From Paenibacillus polymyxa (GTDB lineage: Bacteria; Bacillota; Bacilli; Paenibacillales; Paenibacillaceae), in the NCBI RefSeq assembly GCF_018614975.1, contig NZ_JAGGNR010000005.1, positions 1 through 64,000 of the forward strand: a stretch of 64,000 nucleotides of DNA, given 5' to 3'. The notes under the pieces were generated by a model, which ran no database searches, had not been told where the DNA came from, and worked only from the letters and a program-made list of their open reading frames with translations. Made by a program: the position numbers and the translations under genes. Positions 51,174 to 59,844 of the stretch are shown here, piece by piece (the first letter of the stretch is position 1; each line of letters starts with the position of its first letter).

Positions 51174-51446
51174 GTGGGTGGACAATTGCTGGTGGAATTG
51201 AATGATCTTCGGATTGCGGAAAAAGAACTTACACAGCTTCTTGCCCGTTTGCAAGCCGATGAGCAAGAAGCGAGGGCGCTATACAGTCGCTTGAACGAAT
51301 GGAAAGGGCAATCTGCCGATCATACAAGGCAGCAGATTGAAGAGTTTTTTGCGGGCCTGTCCAGACGTATTCAATCCATTGAACAGCAGAAGAAAAGCTT
51401 GCTGCAGTACATTGAGATCATGATCCAGACGGATCAGGAACGCTAA
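51174..51446 (+). CDS. WXG100-like small helical protein, secretion partner of the lipase toxin
   Basis: A 90-aa protein: two long helices joined at a W43-K44-G45 turn (LNEWKGQSADH), the WXG motif of ESAT-6-like proteins. The charged helix 1 (VELNDLRIAEKELTQLLARL) and helix 2 (RQQIEEFFAGLSRRIQSIEQ) fit a four-helix hairpin. Start GTG 51174 with GGGGAGGGG about 7 bases upstream. In S. aureus, small helical partners (TlaA1/A2) bind the C-terminal domain of TslA for secretion; this gene is the natural equivalent by position and fold. No type VII machinery is encoded in the window. Confidence 0.65.
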   Translation: MGGQLLVELNDLRIAEKELTQLLARLQADEQEARALYSRLNEWKGQSADHTRQQIEEFFAGLSRRIQSIEQQKKSLLQYIEIMIQTDQER

Positions 51447-51578
51447 AGAGTGGTAAGGCTGCTGCCATATTGCGGATGGCAATCAGCTTGGATAAGAGTG
51501 TGACCGTGGAGCTTCATGATTAGTGCCTAAACCACGGATTGTAAAGAACATGGGTAGCCAATCAAGATGATGATAGCT

Positions 51579-51627
51579 AAAAAGCCTACGGCACATCGGG
51601 TATGAACCCATATGCCATAGGCTTTTT
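51579..51627. terminator. Bidirectional terminator between the toxin module and ycnI
   Basis: AAAAAGCCTA (51579-51588) and TAGGCTTTTT (51618-51627) form the outer stem, with GGCA/TGCC and GGGT/ACCC inner arms. T runs occur on both strands. Confidence 0.85.
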
Positions 51628-51672
51628 GTTATCTGAATATTTCTCAAGTTATCGTGAACTGTAAGTTAGTTC

Positions 51673-52449
51673 TTAACGTTTTTTGCGACGTGTAGCCAAC
51701 GCGATCCCCAGGAAGGACAGGATCAGGGCCAGAATGGATACGATCAATGTTGCTTGTTGAAGCTTCAGTGTACCCGGATCTGTATCCGTGTTGTTTGGCT
51801 CCCCTGTAACGGTGTCATTAAGTGCATCGCCCAACGTGGTGTCATCGTTTGCTTTGCTATCGTCGTTAGCCGCTTTATCACCAGTGCCTGCTTCTGTACC
51901 TGCACTATCATGCCCTTCATTGGCATGACCTCCACCTGCCGCAGCATTACCAGCAGCAGCCGGATCTTCACTAATCGTCGTGATACTGTGCGGGTTGGCG
52001 TCACTTGGTTGGCCTGTCCATTCTACGATACTGCCATCACTGTAGTATTGGAAGGCATCCCAAGCCACTTCAGCTTCAGCCTTAGGATTCTGTGCAACGA
52101 AGTTGAACTGCTGGAATTGTCCTGCCAGAATGCCTTCGTTATCGCCGTCAATTTCCCATGTGATCGATGTGACTTCATTGGAATCGTTCTTCTCTGTGGT
52201 GATTTTCCAGCCTGCCAGTGGTTGATATTGCTTGAATGCCACACCTTCCGGAACTTTCATGGTGATTTTGGTTGTAGGCAGTTCTTTCTCGGATGGAATC
52301 TTAATCGTGTACGTCTGCCATGCGCTTGTCTGTGCAACGGATGGGCTAACGGTTACATGCGCGCTCGCGAATCCGGCGAATAACATGAATGCTGCTGTAC
52401 CTGTTGCGATAGTGGATGTTAGTTTGGAAATCCATGATGTTTTCTTCAA
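51673..52449 (-). CDS. ycnI: YcnI-type copper-binding membrane-anchored protein (DUF1775)
   Basis: A 258-aa protein: signal peptide ending ASA before HVTVSPSVAQ, which places a free His at the mature N-terminus, the copper-brace residue of YcnI. The DUF1775 domain follows (PSEKELPTTKITMKVPEGV, GILAGQFQQFNFVAQNP), then a Gly/Ala/Asp-rich linker and a C-terminal helix (ATLIVSILALILSFLGIALA) with RRKKR. It is downstream of ycnJ on the same strand, as in B. subtilis, but separated by a repeat insertion. Confidence 0.85.
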   Translation of the reverse strand: MKKTSWISKLTSTIATGTAAFMLFAGFASAHVTVSPSVAQTSAWQTYTIKIPSEKELPTTKITMKVPEGVAFKQYQPLAGWKITTEKNDSNEVTSITWEIDGDNEGILAGQFQQFNFVAQNPKAEAEVAWDAFQYYSDGSIVEWTGQPSDANPHSITTISEDPAAAGNAAAGGGHANEGHDSAGTEAGTGDKAANDDSKANDDTTLGDALNDTVTGEPNNTDTDPGTLKLQQATLIVSILALILSFLGIALATRRKKR

Positions 52450-52568
52450 AATAAATAACCCCTCTCAGTTCTTATCATATATGATGCGGCCCATTCTCTT
52501 AAATGAGTGTCTACGTTCTGCAAAGGCCGTTTCGGTTACGAATGGTCTTTCGAGTGATTAAAAGCAGG

Positions 52569-52717
52569 CTACACCTGCTACTCCGATGACAGAATAACCT
52601 TCCGATCGCTGTTATCCCCAGATTTTTTGATTCCCTTTTCTTAAAGGGTAAAATCCGGGGATAAAGGCGAACGCTTCGCTTCTTCACGCTATTTCTGTTC
52701 TCTCCGTTCTCGTGTAG
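52569..52717. repeat. MITE-like palindromic repeat, copy 2
   Basis: It is bounded by CTACAC (52569-52574) and GTGTAG (52712-52717). The interior matches copy 1 over CTCCGATGACAGAATAACC, TTCCGATCGCTGTTATCCC, the AGATTTTTTGATTCCCTTTT core, AAAATCCGGGGATAAAGGCG and TTTCTGTTCTCTCCGTTCTC. It separates ycnJ from ycnI; with 52450-52568 and 52718-52834 it fills an interval with no gene. Confidence 0.8.
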
Positions 52718-52834
52718 ATCAGAAAGCGTTTAACTTCGCTTCTCCAGAATCAATTTCATTCCCTTCACTACATTTGCAGTGTGTAGAAACACTAATTTTA
52801 GATTGGGTCACTTTTCAATATCAACGTTGTGTAA

Positions 52835-54550
52835 CTATGGCTTGGCGGTGTCGATCTCAAATTCGGCATCCAGTGCATCCAACGTTTTGGTCAGAAGATG
52901 TACCTTGATATTCCAACGTCCAGGCATGGAGATGTAATCTTCAGCCTTGTACACACCGGTGTCATTTTTCGGAATGGTAATCTCATAGATCCCCATATCC
53001 ATGTCCAGATGTGTGAGTGACATTGTGATCTGTTCCAGATCATTAACGATACTGCCATCTGCACGTTTGACATCTACTTCGAATTGGTTCTCTCCCGTCA
53101 CATTAGGACTCACCTGAAGTGTGATGGACGAGCCATCTTCTGTAGTCTTTGTCTCCTGATACGGTCCGACCGCTGCGGGTTGTCCCGGAGACAGATGTGT
53201 CAGCACGGCAGCAAGAGCGAGGATCACAGCACCAGTAGCAAGCTCGGCTTTCAGACTGCCGGATAATCCGCTCCCCGTTGCTGCTCTTGCCATTCTGGCA
53301 TGACGCCATGCAAAGAGAACCATCACAATCAGCAGGACGATCTTGCCGATCAGGACAAGGCCATAGGCTGTAGTGAACAAGGAGGTCAGCACGGGTGCAG
53401 GCAGAATAATCAGGCTGCTGTATATTCCTGTAGCAACCAGAGCGGCTACGGCGCCAATCCCCCAAGCGGTAAACCTGCGAATAGCAGTCCAGTAGACTTC
53501 TCCTCGCACCTTCGAAGGCAGCTTGTCAGCGAGTGGAGGCAGACATATCGCCATGGCAGTTAATGCACCAATCCAGAAAGCAGCACCGATCAGATGCACG
53601 AAGTCCATGGCAATCGCGAGAGCACGTTGATCCGCCGCAGCCGGATGTCCCGTCATGGCATGAGTGAACAGCCATCCAAGCACAAGCACGAGTGACCCGT
53701 AAGAAGACCAGATGCGAGCACGGATGGATCGATCGCGATCATATCCGGAGAGAATCGTGACGGCCAGCAGCATTACAATGAGTATCTGTAACATCCAGAT
53801 CTGGCCAAAAGACGTCAGTTTGAGCGCACTTCCAATAAGTGCCCAGCTTAGTTCGCTCAGAGCCACACCAGATTCATATAACGTATTCAGTGGCAGGCTG
53901 ACCAGAGCGGCGAAGGAAGCAGCAGCATAGCTGATCCATAACAGTCTGTAGCTACCCGGAACGTCCATTGGTTCTCTTGTCATGGATGTCGGTGCGATTC
54001 GCAGCAGCAAAAATGCAAGTGTCCCCAGAATGACAGACAATCCGAGATACTGAATCCAGTCTGTCAGGGATACGATCCATTTCAGCGGCCCACCTGTTGA
54101 ACCGGAACCGGATGTAAGATCACTTAGTCCAGCAGGAGAACCGGACGGTTCTCCAATATGGAAAACATATGCCCCTTGGATCGGGTGTCCATCGGCAGAT
54201 ACAGCTTTCCAGTTAACGGCATAAGTCCCGTTCCCGAGTCCAGCCTGCAGGCCAGTCTCCAGAATATGAGGGCGATCCACATCGATCTTTACATTTCCAT
54301 CATCTGCCTGATTGCCGTCAGGTCCGGTGATTTTGATATCATAAAAGGCCGTCTGCAAGGATTCGTTGAACTCCACCGTCAGCCGCTCCGGAGCAGCTAC
54401 GAGGATCTCATTTTCTCCTGGCGAAGCCTTAACAATATAAGCATGGGCAGATGCCCACTGTGGCATAACAAGGCAACATACAAGTAACAGGCAGGTGACC
54501 AATGCCCAGTGCCGTTTGCCCCATTTCAGGGTAAAGCGTGTAAAAATCAA
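52835..54550 (-). CDS. ycnJ: YcnJ-type copper transport protein (CopC-CopD fusion)
   Basis: A 571-aa fusion. The signal peptide ends ASA before HAYIVKASPGENEIL, so the mature protein begins with the copper-ligating His of the CopC domain (residues to about 140, with AVSADGHPIQGAYVFHIG). An eight-helix CopD domain follows (SVILGTLAFLLLRI, ALAIAMDFVHLIGAAFWIGA, RFTAWGIGAVAALVATGI), and then a C-terminal YtkA-like domain (LTHLDMDMGIYEITIP). This is copper import in B. subtilis YcnJ. The operon is minus strand, before ycnI. Confidence 0.88.
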   Translation of the reverse strand: MIFTRFTLKWGKRHWALVTCLLLVCCLVMPQWASAHAYIVKASPGENEILVAAPERLTVEFNESLQTAFYDIKITGPDGNQADDGNVKIDVDRPHILETGLQAGLGNGTYAVNWKAVSADGHPIQGAYVFHIGEPSGSPAGLSDLTSGSGSTGGPLKWIVSLTDWIQYLGLSVILGTLAFLLLRIAPTSMTREPMDVPGSYRLLWISYAAASFAALVSLPLNTLYESGVALSELSWALIGSALKLTSFGQIWMLQILIVMLLAVTILSGYDRDRSIRARIWSSYGSLVLVLGWLFTHAMTGHPAAADQRALAIAMDFVHLIGAAFWIGALTAMAICLPPLADKLPSKVRGEVYWTAIRRFTAWGIGAVAALVATGIYSSLIILPAPVLTSLFTTAYGLVLIGKIVLLIVMVLFAWRHARMARAATGSGLSGSLKAELATGAVILALAAVLTHLSPGQPAAVGPYQETKTTEDGSSITLQVSPNVTGENQFEVDVKRADGSIVNDLEQITMSLTHLDMDMGIYEITIPKNDTGVYKAEDYISMPGRWNIKVHLLTKTLDALDAEFEIDTAKP

Positions 54551-54760
54551 AAAATCATCACCCTCAGGTTATCAATTTGCAGTCATTCATGATCCTTTAT
54601 ACACAATCTAACCCATTATAACTTTGTCCAAAATGACTGCGTATGACTACATTGGGCTATAAAAAAACGATTTGGTCTACATAATTGTGACAAAAGCATG
54701 AATGCTATGTCATTTCTCACTTATGTCGGACGCATCATTGAATTCTCGAAACAACAATGA

Positions 54761-55417
54761 TTATTTGCGAAGTTTACGTCCTGCAAGCCCGCTCTCTAGC
54801 GCGTAGCGGGTGAGTTGTACCCGGTTTTCAAGCTGGAGCTTCTGCAAAATGTTTTTGAGATGATTCTTCACCGTCTGGTCTGAAATACCGAGCTGATCGG
54901 CGATCTCCCGATTGGTGTATCCCGCCGATACCCATTGCAGAATCTCAAGCTCCCGCGCGGTTAGCGGGTTATCTTGCACATCTTCACTGCGTGGTGCGGG
55001 AAACTCCTGCAAAATCCGGTAGGCCAGTTCCTTACTGAGCGGTGCGTCGTCACTGACGATAGCGCGCAGGTATTCAAGCCAAGTGGAAGGCGTTAGATTT
55101 TTGAGCAAATAGCCTTGAGCTCCTTGTTTCAGTGCTTCGAACAGAAAGGTCACATCATCCGATACGGTGACCATCACGATAATAACATAAGGGAATCGCA
55201 GCTTGATCTGACGGGTGGCTTCCAGCCCATCCATGTCCGGCATCTGCACGTCCATCAGGATCAGGTCAGGCATCCATTGTCCGGTGAGCTCCAGTGCTTC
55301 ATGTCCATTCGAAGCTGTACCAATCACTTCAAACAGGCTGTCCTCGGATAAAATGCTACAGATCGCTTCACGCGCATGCGCATGATCATCAACAACCAAT
55401 ACACGTACATGTTCCAT
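54761..55417 (-). CDS. NarL/LuxR-family response regulator
   Basis: A 218-aa regulator with a receiver domain (VVDDHAHAREAI; phosphoacceptor D56 in LILMDVQMPDMDG) and a LuxR HTH (LTARELEILQWVSAGYTNRE, DQTVKNHLKNILQ). It starts 1 base after the kinase stop, so they are co-transcribed. It lies directly upstream of ycnJ on the same strand, with a 210-base gap; control of copper uptake is a guess from position only. Confidence 0.87.
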   Translation of the reverse strand: MEHVRVLVVDDHAHAREAICSILSEDSLFEVIGTASNGHEALELTGQWMPDLILMDVQMPDMDGLEATRQIKLRFPYVIIVMVTVSDDVTFLFEALKQGAQGYLLKNLTPSTWLEYLRAIVSDDAPLSKELAYRILQEFPAPRSEDVQDNPLTARELEILQWVSAGYTNREIADQLGISDQTVKNHLKNILQKLQLENRVQLTRYALESGLAGRKLRK

Positions 55418-55418
55418 A

Positions 55419-56249
55419 TTAAGTATGCTCCTTTCCGATCGTCATTCGTGTATGCCCCGGTCTTGAATCGAGGGTAAAAGACCAACCCATCTCTGCAGCA
55501 CGTTCCTTCGTAATTCGCAGTCCGTACCGATCCTTCAGATGAAGAGGATCTCCACTTAGTCCATTCCCATTATCCTGAATATAAATGAACCAGGCAATTG
55601 GGTTACCTTCCGCGTGAACCTGAACGCGGGCAGCCTGCGCATGTTTGCGTACGTTCAGTAAACCCTCCCGGATACAGGCGAGCAGTTCCACTTGTTCCTT
55701 GGCAGAGAACGTTACACCCCTGAGGTCCCAATGAATCTGTGCACCAGGCACCGTTTCCTTGACGAGCACTTCGACCTGCGCATGTAGTGAAATAATTTCT
55801 GATGTTACCGTAGAGGGAGGAACAAAACGCAACTGGGCAATAGCTTGCCTTACATATGTATTGACTTCATGCACGGTTTTTTGAATCTCCTGGATCTCAT
55901 GCTCATGTCCGCTCCCTGCCAGACTACGGCCTGCTTTATCGGTCTTCACTGACAGCAGGAAAAGAGATTGAGATATGCCGTCGTGAAGTTCCCGTGCCAA
56001 TTGGTCACGAGCTTCCAGAGCTGCTTTTGCAGCCCGCTCCTGTTCCAGAGCAGCCCTGGCACCTTCGAGCATGTGGAACAATCGGCTGAGCAGTGTCACG
56101 CTGACGAGGTAAACGATGACGGGTGTTAACCAGTTTCCTGCATCCATCGAAAGGTATGGCATCAGAAACTGATGGCGAATATATTCCCAGATGCCTACGG
56201 TGAAAGTGGGGATCAGCAGAATCATCCATTTGATTTGTTTATAGGACAT
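55419..56249 (-). CDS. HisKA_3-type sensor histidine kinase
   Basis: A 276-aa kinase with two or three N-terminal membrane helices (KWMILLIPTFTVGIWEYI, WLTPVIVYLVSVTLLS), a HisKA_3 domain (phosphoacceptor in DQLARELHDGISQSLFLL) and a HATPase (ACIREGLLNVRKHAQAARV, DNGNGLSGDPLHLKDR). The short sensor region is typical of LiaS/DesK-type membrane sensors. It forms an operon with the regulator gene downstream. Confidence 0.87.
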   Translation of the reverse strand: MSYKQIKWMILLIPTFTVGIWEYIRHQFLMPYLSMDAGNWLTPVIVYLVSVTLLSRLFHMLEGARAALEQERAAKAALEARDQLARELHDGISQSLFLLSVKTDKAGRSLAGSGHEHEIQEIQKTVHEVNTYVRQAIAQLRFVPPSTVTSEIISLHAQVEVLVKETVPGAQIHWDLRGVTFSAKEQVELLACIREGLLNVRKHAQAARVQVHAEGNPIAWFIYIQDNGNGLSGDPLHLKDRYGLRITKERAAEMGWSFTLDSRPGHTRMTIGKEHT

Positions 56250-56552
56250 GAATGCAGAACTCCTTTGATCTAGGATTAGCTTAATAACGTACTTTATTTA
56301 TGTAGGGATGGGACCATTATAACGTAAGCTTGTCCAAGACCCTAGTCTGTGTTTTGGAGAAACTTGGGGAGGATCAGGGAGTATTAAGAAGGATATCTAA
56401 GAACGACATGTGGTGAAATGTTGTCACGCTAGGTGAGGGTTGGTGTGAACAGCTGAGGAAGGCTGAGTCCGTTTTCCCTATCGTAGTAGGTCCTCTATAC
56501 TTATATAGAACGTGAATTCATTACAAAACATGTTAAGGAGTGACGCAACAAC
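56250..56552. other. Intergenic region upstream of the 55-aa gene
   Basis: About 300 bases, with TATACT near 56498 as a possible -10 for the small gene. No gene or repeat is supported. Confidence 0.35.
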
Positions 56553-56720
56553 ATGAGTCAAGAAGTATTGGAACGTCGCAGTGAATTGCTCAAAAAGAAC
56601 ATTCATCAGATGCTTGTTCAAGACAATCAGCACGGTATCAGTCGCCAAGACAACATGTTTTTGCAGCAGATGATTAAAGAGCTGCATCAGACCTCACATG
56701 AACTGAATACCAAATCTTAA
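56553..56720 (+). CDS. Small helical hypothetical protein (55 aa)
   Basis: Reads MSQEVLERRSELLKKNIHQM, then LVQDNQHGISRQDNMFLQQMIKEL in pieces, and HQTSHELNTKS. It is charged, helical, with no membrane segment. AAGGAGTG lies 11 bases before the ATG, and a terminator follows (56784-56819). It has some likeness in length to Spo0E-type proteins but lacks the SxxLD motif. Function unknown. Confidence 0.6.
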   Translation: MSQEVLERRSELLKKNIHQMLVQDNQHGISRQDNMFLQQMIKELHQTSHELNTKS

Positions 56721-56783
56721 TGTAGAATCTGCACGAGAATGAAGTTGTCTGGTGTACGATTCATTCCATGACGAAAATGAAAA

Positions 56784-56819
56784 TGGCGCTATCTCCGATC
56801 AGACCGGGGATAGCGCTTT
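56784..56819. terminator. Bidirectional terminator between the 55-aa gene and the c-di-GMP gene
   Basis: GGCGCTATC and GATAGCGCT form the stem around an inner CCG/CGG; runs of T or T-rich sequence lie on both sides. Confidence 0.7.
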
Positions 56820-56874
56820 GACTTTTCCAGGGGATATAGGAGAAGTTCCATTCATTTTAAAGTTACAGTTAAAG

Positions 56875-58701
56875 TTACAGTTGCTGAGCTGTTCTTTTCT
56901 CAATATATCGAATGAACAGCTCCGCAAGATGCGGGTCGAACTGTGAACCCGAACACGCGCGTAGCTCCCGAATGGCTTCCTCCACGTTCTTGGTCTCCTG
57001 ATACGGACGCTCTGTCGTCATGGCATCAAAGGAGTCAATCACGGTTAGCATCCGGCACAGCCGAGGGATCTCATTCCCCTTCAGGCCGTAGGGATAACCT
57101 GTACCATCATAGCGCTCGTGGTGCAATTCAATATACGGAATCAGATCAGCGAAGCGATCGTTCGTGATCACCATCTTTTTGCCCCAAATGACATGCCCTT
57201 TAATCGTTTCCCATTCTTCGCAGGTGAGTTTTTCCTTTTTGTTGAGAATGGACCATGGGATCTCCAGCTTACCAATGTCATGAATCAGTGCCCCCAGCAC
57301 GAAACGCCGTTTCTCCACATTGTCCAGCTTAAGCAATTCACTGATATCCAGTGCATATTTGTAGACCCGTTTGGAATGTTTGAACGTATCCATATCCTTG
57401 TATCTGAACAGATTGAGCTGCTGCTCGATGTCACGAACATCCTGCACCAGATCAATCTCGTGCTCCATGCCATCATTGCTGCCGTGACGGTGAACGTTGT
57501 TCTTGCCTTGTTTCTTCGCATAATACAGTGCTTTATCGGCCTGATCCACGAGCTGGGATTTGTTATACATATCCACCTGATAGGGGGCGACGCCAGCAGA
57601 GAAGGAAAGACAACCATGCGGAAACACTTCAACACCTTCAAACGGTGTGTCGTTTAGTTGTTTGCGCAGCTTATTCATGAACCTGTAGGATTCGTCCAGT
57701 TCCATGCCTGGCATGAGCAACGTGAACTCTTCCCCTCCATAACGAAAGGCGGTGACAGGTGTACCTTCCGTCTTCCGTATCAGAAAATCCCCAAGCAGGG
57801 CCAGCAGGCTGTCACCTTGAAGATGGCCAAACCGGTCATTATACTTTTTGAAATCATCAATATCAATAAGTCCCAGACAGAGCGGTGTTCCCTGCGTACG
57901 AGCGGTAGTCAGTTCATTCTCCAACATACTTTCAAAATAACTATGGTTGAACAGACCTGTGCGTTGATCCGTGTTAGCCTTCTCCTCAATGCTCTGATAC
58001 ATGACAAACAACTGCTTGAATGCATGGGAGAGCAGAATACTGAGACTCAGATATAACAACAAACCGAGTACGCCATTATGCACAACCAGAATCGTCAATA
58101 CAAGCGCCAGAATCAGCGTACATAAATAAACCAGCAGGGATTCGGTAACGAATGCCCGCTTCATCTGCTGTAATGCATCCTTCGTTGAGAAATGAAAGAA
58201 TAAGCCAAGTGTGATCGTGTTGATGATAAAGTAGGCTGCGAGCGCTGCAAAATAAGGAATCAGGTTATAGCCGTCCAGCGTTCCCGATTGCCCGCCAGTC
58301 CACTCAAACACGGCAGCTGCTCCCGTAATCATGATACTGTAGATGCTGAAATTGACAATGTGTTTCCACCAAGTGAGCTTGCGCTCTTTGATTAACAGGA
58401 TGATGGAGACAGGAAGCAGCACAGATAAACTGAAAGCTCCGCCAAACATGAATATACAGGCAAGGTATACCGATGAATCCATGGATTGCTGATTACCTTT
58501 GGGTGGAATCTGGAACGTGAAATAATCCAGAATTAATGCCGCACCCAGCATGGTGTAGACCATAACCCAATCCGCCGTCGTTAGATGAAGATAAGACCAC
58601 TTGTTCATGTACAGAAAAACACCGATCCCGGTACAACTAAGCAACATAACATACAGACTGCTTCGATCTGCCTTATGGATAAGGTTACGAATAAAGTTCA
58701 T
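56875..58701 (-). CDS. Membrane c-di-GMP enzyme: GGDEF and HD-GYP domains
   Basis: A 608-aa protein with about six N-terminal helices (MLLSCTGIGVFLYMNKWSY, LTLGLFFHFS, and ALVLTILVVHNGVLGLLLYL). A GGDEF domain follows with intact active site (FRYGGEEFTLLMPG, GLIDIDDFKKYNDRFGH), then an HD-GYP phosphodiesterase domain (HDIGKLEIP, HHERYDGTGYPYGLKG). Both enzymes look functional, so it could make and break c-di-GMP. It is the last gene of a minus-strand group with the 34-aa and DUF5317 genes, though a terminator intervenes. Confidence 0.85.
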   Translation of the reverse strand: MNFIRNLIHKADRSSLYVMLLSCTGIGVFLYMNKWSYLHLTTADWVMVYTMLGAALILDYFTFQIPPKGNQQSMDSSVYLACIFMFGGAFSLSVLLPVSIILLIKERKLTWWKHIVNFSIYSIMITGAAAVFEWTGGQSGTLDGYNLIPYFAALAAYFIINTITLGLFFHFSTKDALQQMKRAFVTESLLVYLCTLILALVLTILVVHNGVLGLLLYLSLSILLSHAFKQLFVMYQSIEEKANTDQRTGLFNHSYFESMLENELTTARTQGTPLCLGLIDIDDFKKYNDRFGHLQGDSLLALLGDFLIRKTEGTPVTAFRYGGEEFTLLMPGMELDESYRFMNKLRKQLNDTPFEGVEVFPHGCLSFSAGVAPYQVDMYNKSQLVDQADKALYYAKKQGKNNVHRHGSNDGMEHEIDLVQDVRDIEQQLNLFRYKDMDTFKHSKRVYKYALDISELLKLDNVEKRRFVLGALIHDIGKLEIPWSILNKKEKLTCEEWETIKGHVIWGKKMVITNDRFADLIPYIELHHERYDGTGYPYGLKGNEIPRLCRMLTVIDSFDAMTTERPYQETKNVEEAIRELRACSGSQFDPHLAELFIRYIEKRTAQQL

Positions 58702-58821
58702 AAAAAATCTCCTGCTTGGTTTAGTCTACTCTTGATGTGTATATGATGGGTGTTCTTGTGAAGAGATATACTATATAGATGTCTAACATACCAAGTTGCC
58801 TGCCAAAAATCCAGAAAGAAA

Positions 58822-58845
58822 AAACAGGCTGCTGGGAGCCTGTTT
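58822..58845 (-). terminator. Terminator after the 34-aa small gene
   Basis: AACAGGCT and AGCCTGTT form a stem on the minus strand, with TTTTTTC after it. It separates the small gene from the c-di-GMP gene, so that gene may have its own promoter. Confidence 0.7.
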
Positions 58846-58867
58846 GTCTTGTTTGGCGGTATGGATA

Positions 58868-58972
58868 CTAGCCGCCCAGCTTGTATCCCGAAGTTAGTGC
58901 TACAACGACAGAAGCCACGATGATTGCGTTGATGACAAAGCGGGAATATTTCACACCTTCAAATTTTTTCAT
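58868..58972 (-). CDS. Small membrane protein (34 aa)
   Basis: Found by direct reading: MKKFEGVKYSRF, then VINAIIVASVVVALTSGYKL and GG before TAG. One transmembrane helix, positively charged N-terminus. GGGAGG is 8 bases before the ATG, a strong site. It lies 38 bases after the DUF5317 gene. Such short proteins often bind a larger membrane partner. Confidence 0.65.
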   Translation of the reverse strand: MKKFEGVKYSRFVINAIIVASVVVALTSGYKLGG

Positions 58973-59010
58973 GGAGAAGACCTCCCTTCCTTGGAGTCTA
59001 CCTGTTTTCT

Positions 59011-59601
59011 TCAAGCCTGATGAGTTTTAGCAGGTTGCACAGCCTTTTTGTCCCGATTCACCATCATGTATTGGATAAAAAGGAATATGCCAATATTCAT
59101 GACCACATCACCGATGCTGATGACCTGAGTCCGTGGATAAGGGCTGGAGAGTGGGATGATATCACCGAGAAAAGGCAAATGTGTAGACGCATCCATCATA
59201 AAATGCTTTGATACGGCGCCGCCTTCCCTGAGCATGTCTACATAATAGGGTCCCAGTACAGCAGAAGCTTCTACAGAAACTGGCATGCGCCCACCGTTTA
59301 CAGCCATAACGGCAAAATTGAGAAACACCCCAATCCAGATGAGCATGAAACCGGTATGGTGTCTGTTGAGCCAGAGGAAAGCGAGCCCTGTAATGTAGAC
59401 GGCAGCAAAGAGATAACCATTAATGGATGCCACCCATTCGAATCGTTCCTGCAGATAGAAAATAAAGAACTGGATTAGCAACAATACCGGGAAAATCCAG
59501 CCACTTCGCAGTTTGAGTGCTGCAAACTGGTTGAGCCCATGCCACAACCCGCCCCGAAAAAATCCAACGATCAAGCCTAGTAGAATACCGTCATATACCA
59601 T
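59011..59601 (-). CDS. DUF5317 family membrane protein
   Basis: A 196-aa protein with about five helices (GWIFPVLLLIQFFIFYL, GYLFAAVYITGLAFLWL, MLIWIGVFLNFAVMAVNGG) and the DUF5317 signatures NGGRMPVS and FLGDIIPL...SPYPRTQVISIGDVVMNIGI. Function not known. First gene of the group that leads to the c-di-GMP enzyme. Confidence 0.8.
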   Translation of the reverse strand: MVYDGILLGLIVGFFRGGLWHGLNQFAALKLRSGWIFPVLLLIQFFIFYLQERFEWVASINGYLFAAVYITGLAFLWLNRHHTGFMLIWIGVFLNFAVMAVNGGRMPVSVEASAVLGPYYVDMLREGGAVSKHFMMDASTHLPFLGDIIPLSSPYPRTQVISIGDVVMNIGIFLFIQYMMVNRDKKAVQPAKTHQA

Positions 59602-59732
59602 GGAGTAACTCCTGTTCGTGCGGAAATATGCAAGTTGATTGCGTGTTTGTGTACATAAAGGATTCGACCTTATATTGGTAATTCCTGCATGAGAAAAATG
59701 ATTTTGTAGAAGAAATTTGCAAAATGCTGAAC

Positions 59733-59793
59733 AAAAAACCGCCTTTACGAATCTAGGGGTCGAAACCCCTGTAAAATTCGGTAGAGGACGGTT
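59733..59793 (-). terminator. Terminator of the secreted protein gene at 59845
   Basis: On the minus strand AACCG pairs with CGGTT, with inner ATTCG/CGAAT and a strong GGGGTTTCGACCCC loop arm, followed by TTTTTG. Confidence 0.8.
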
Positions 59794-59844
59794 GCTTATG
59801 TTGCCAAAATATGAGCTTAAATTCGGTTGGAGAGAGAGTTTATG

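Noticed and set aside
56478..56687. 69-aa minus-strand frame
   Set aside because: It is antisense to the 55-aa plus-strand gene, which has the ribosome site and terminator.
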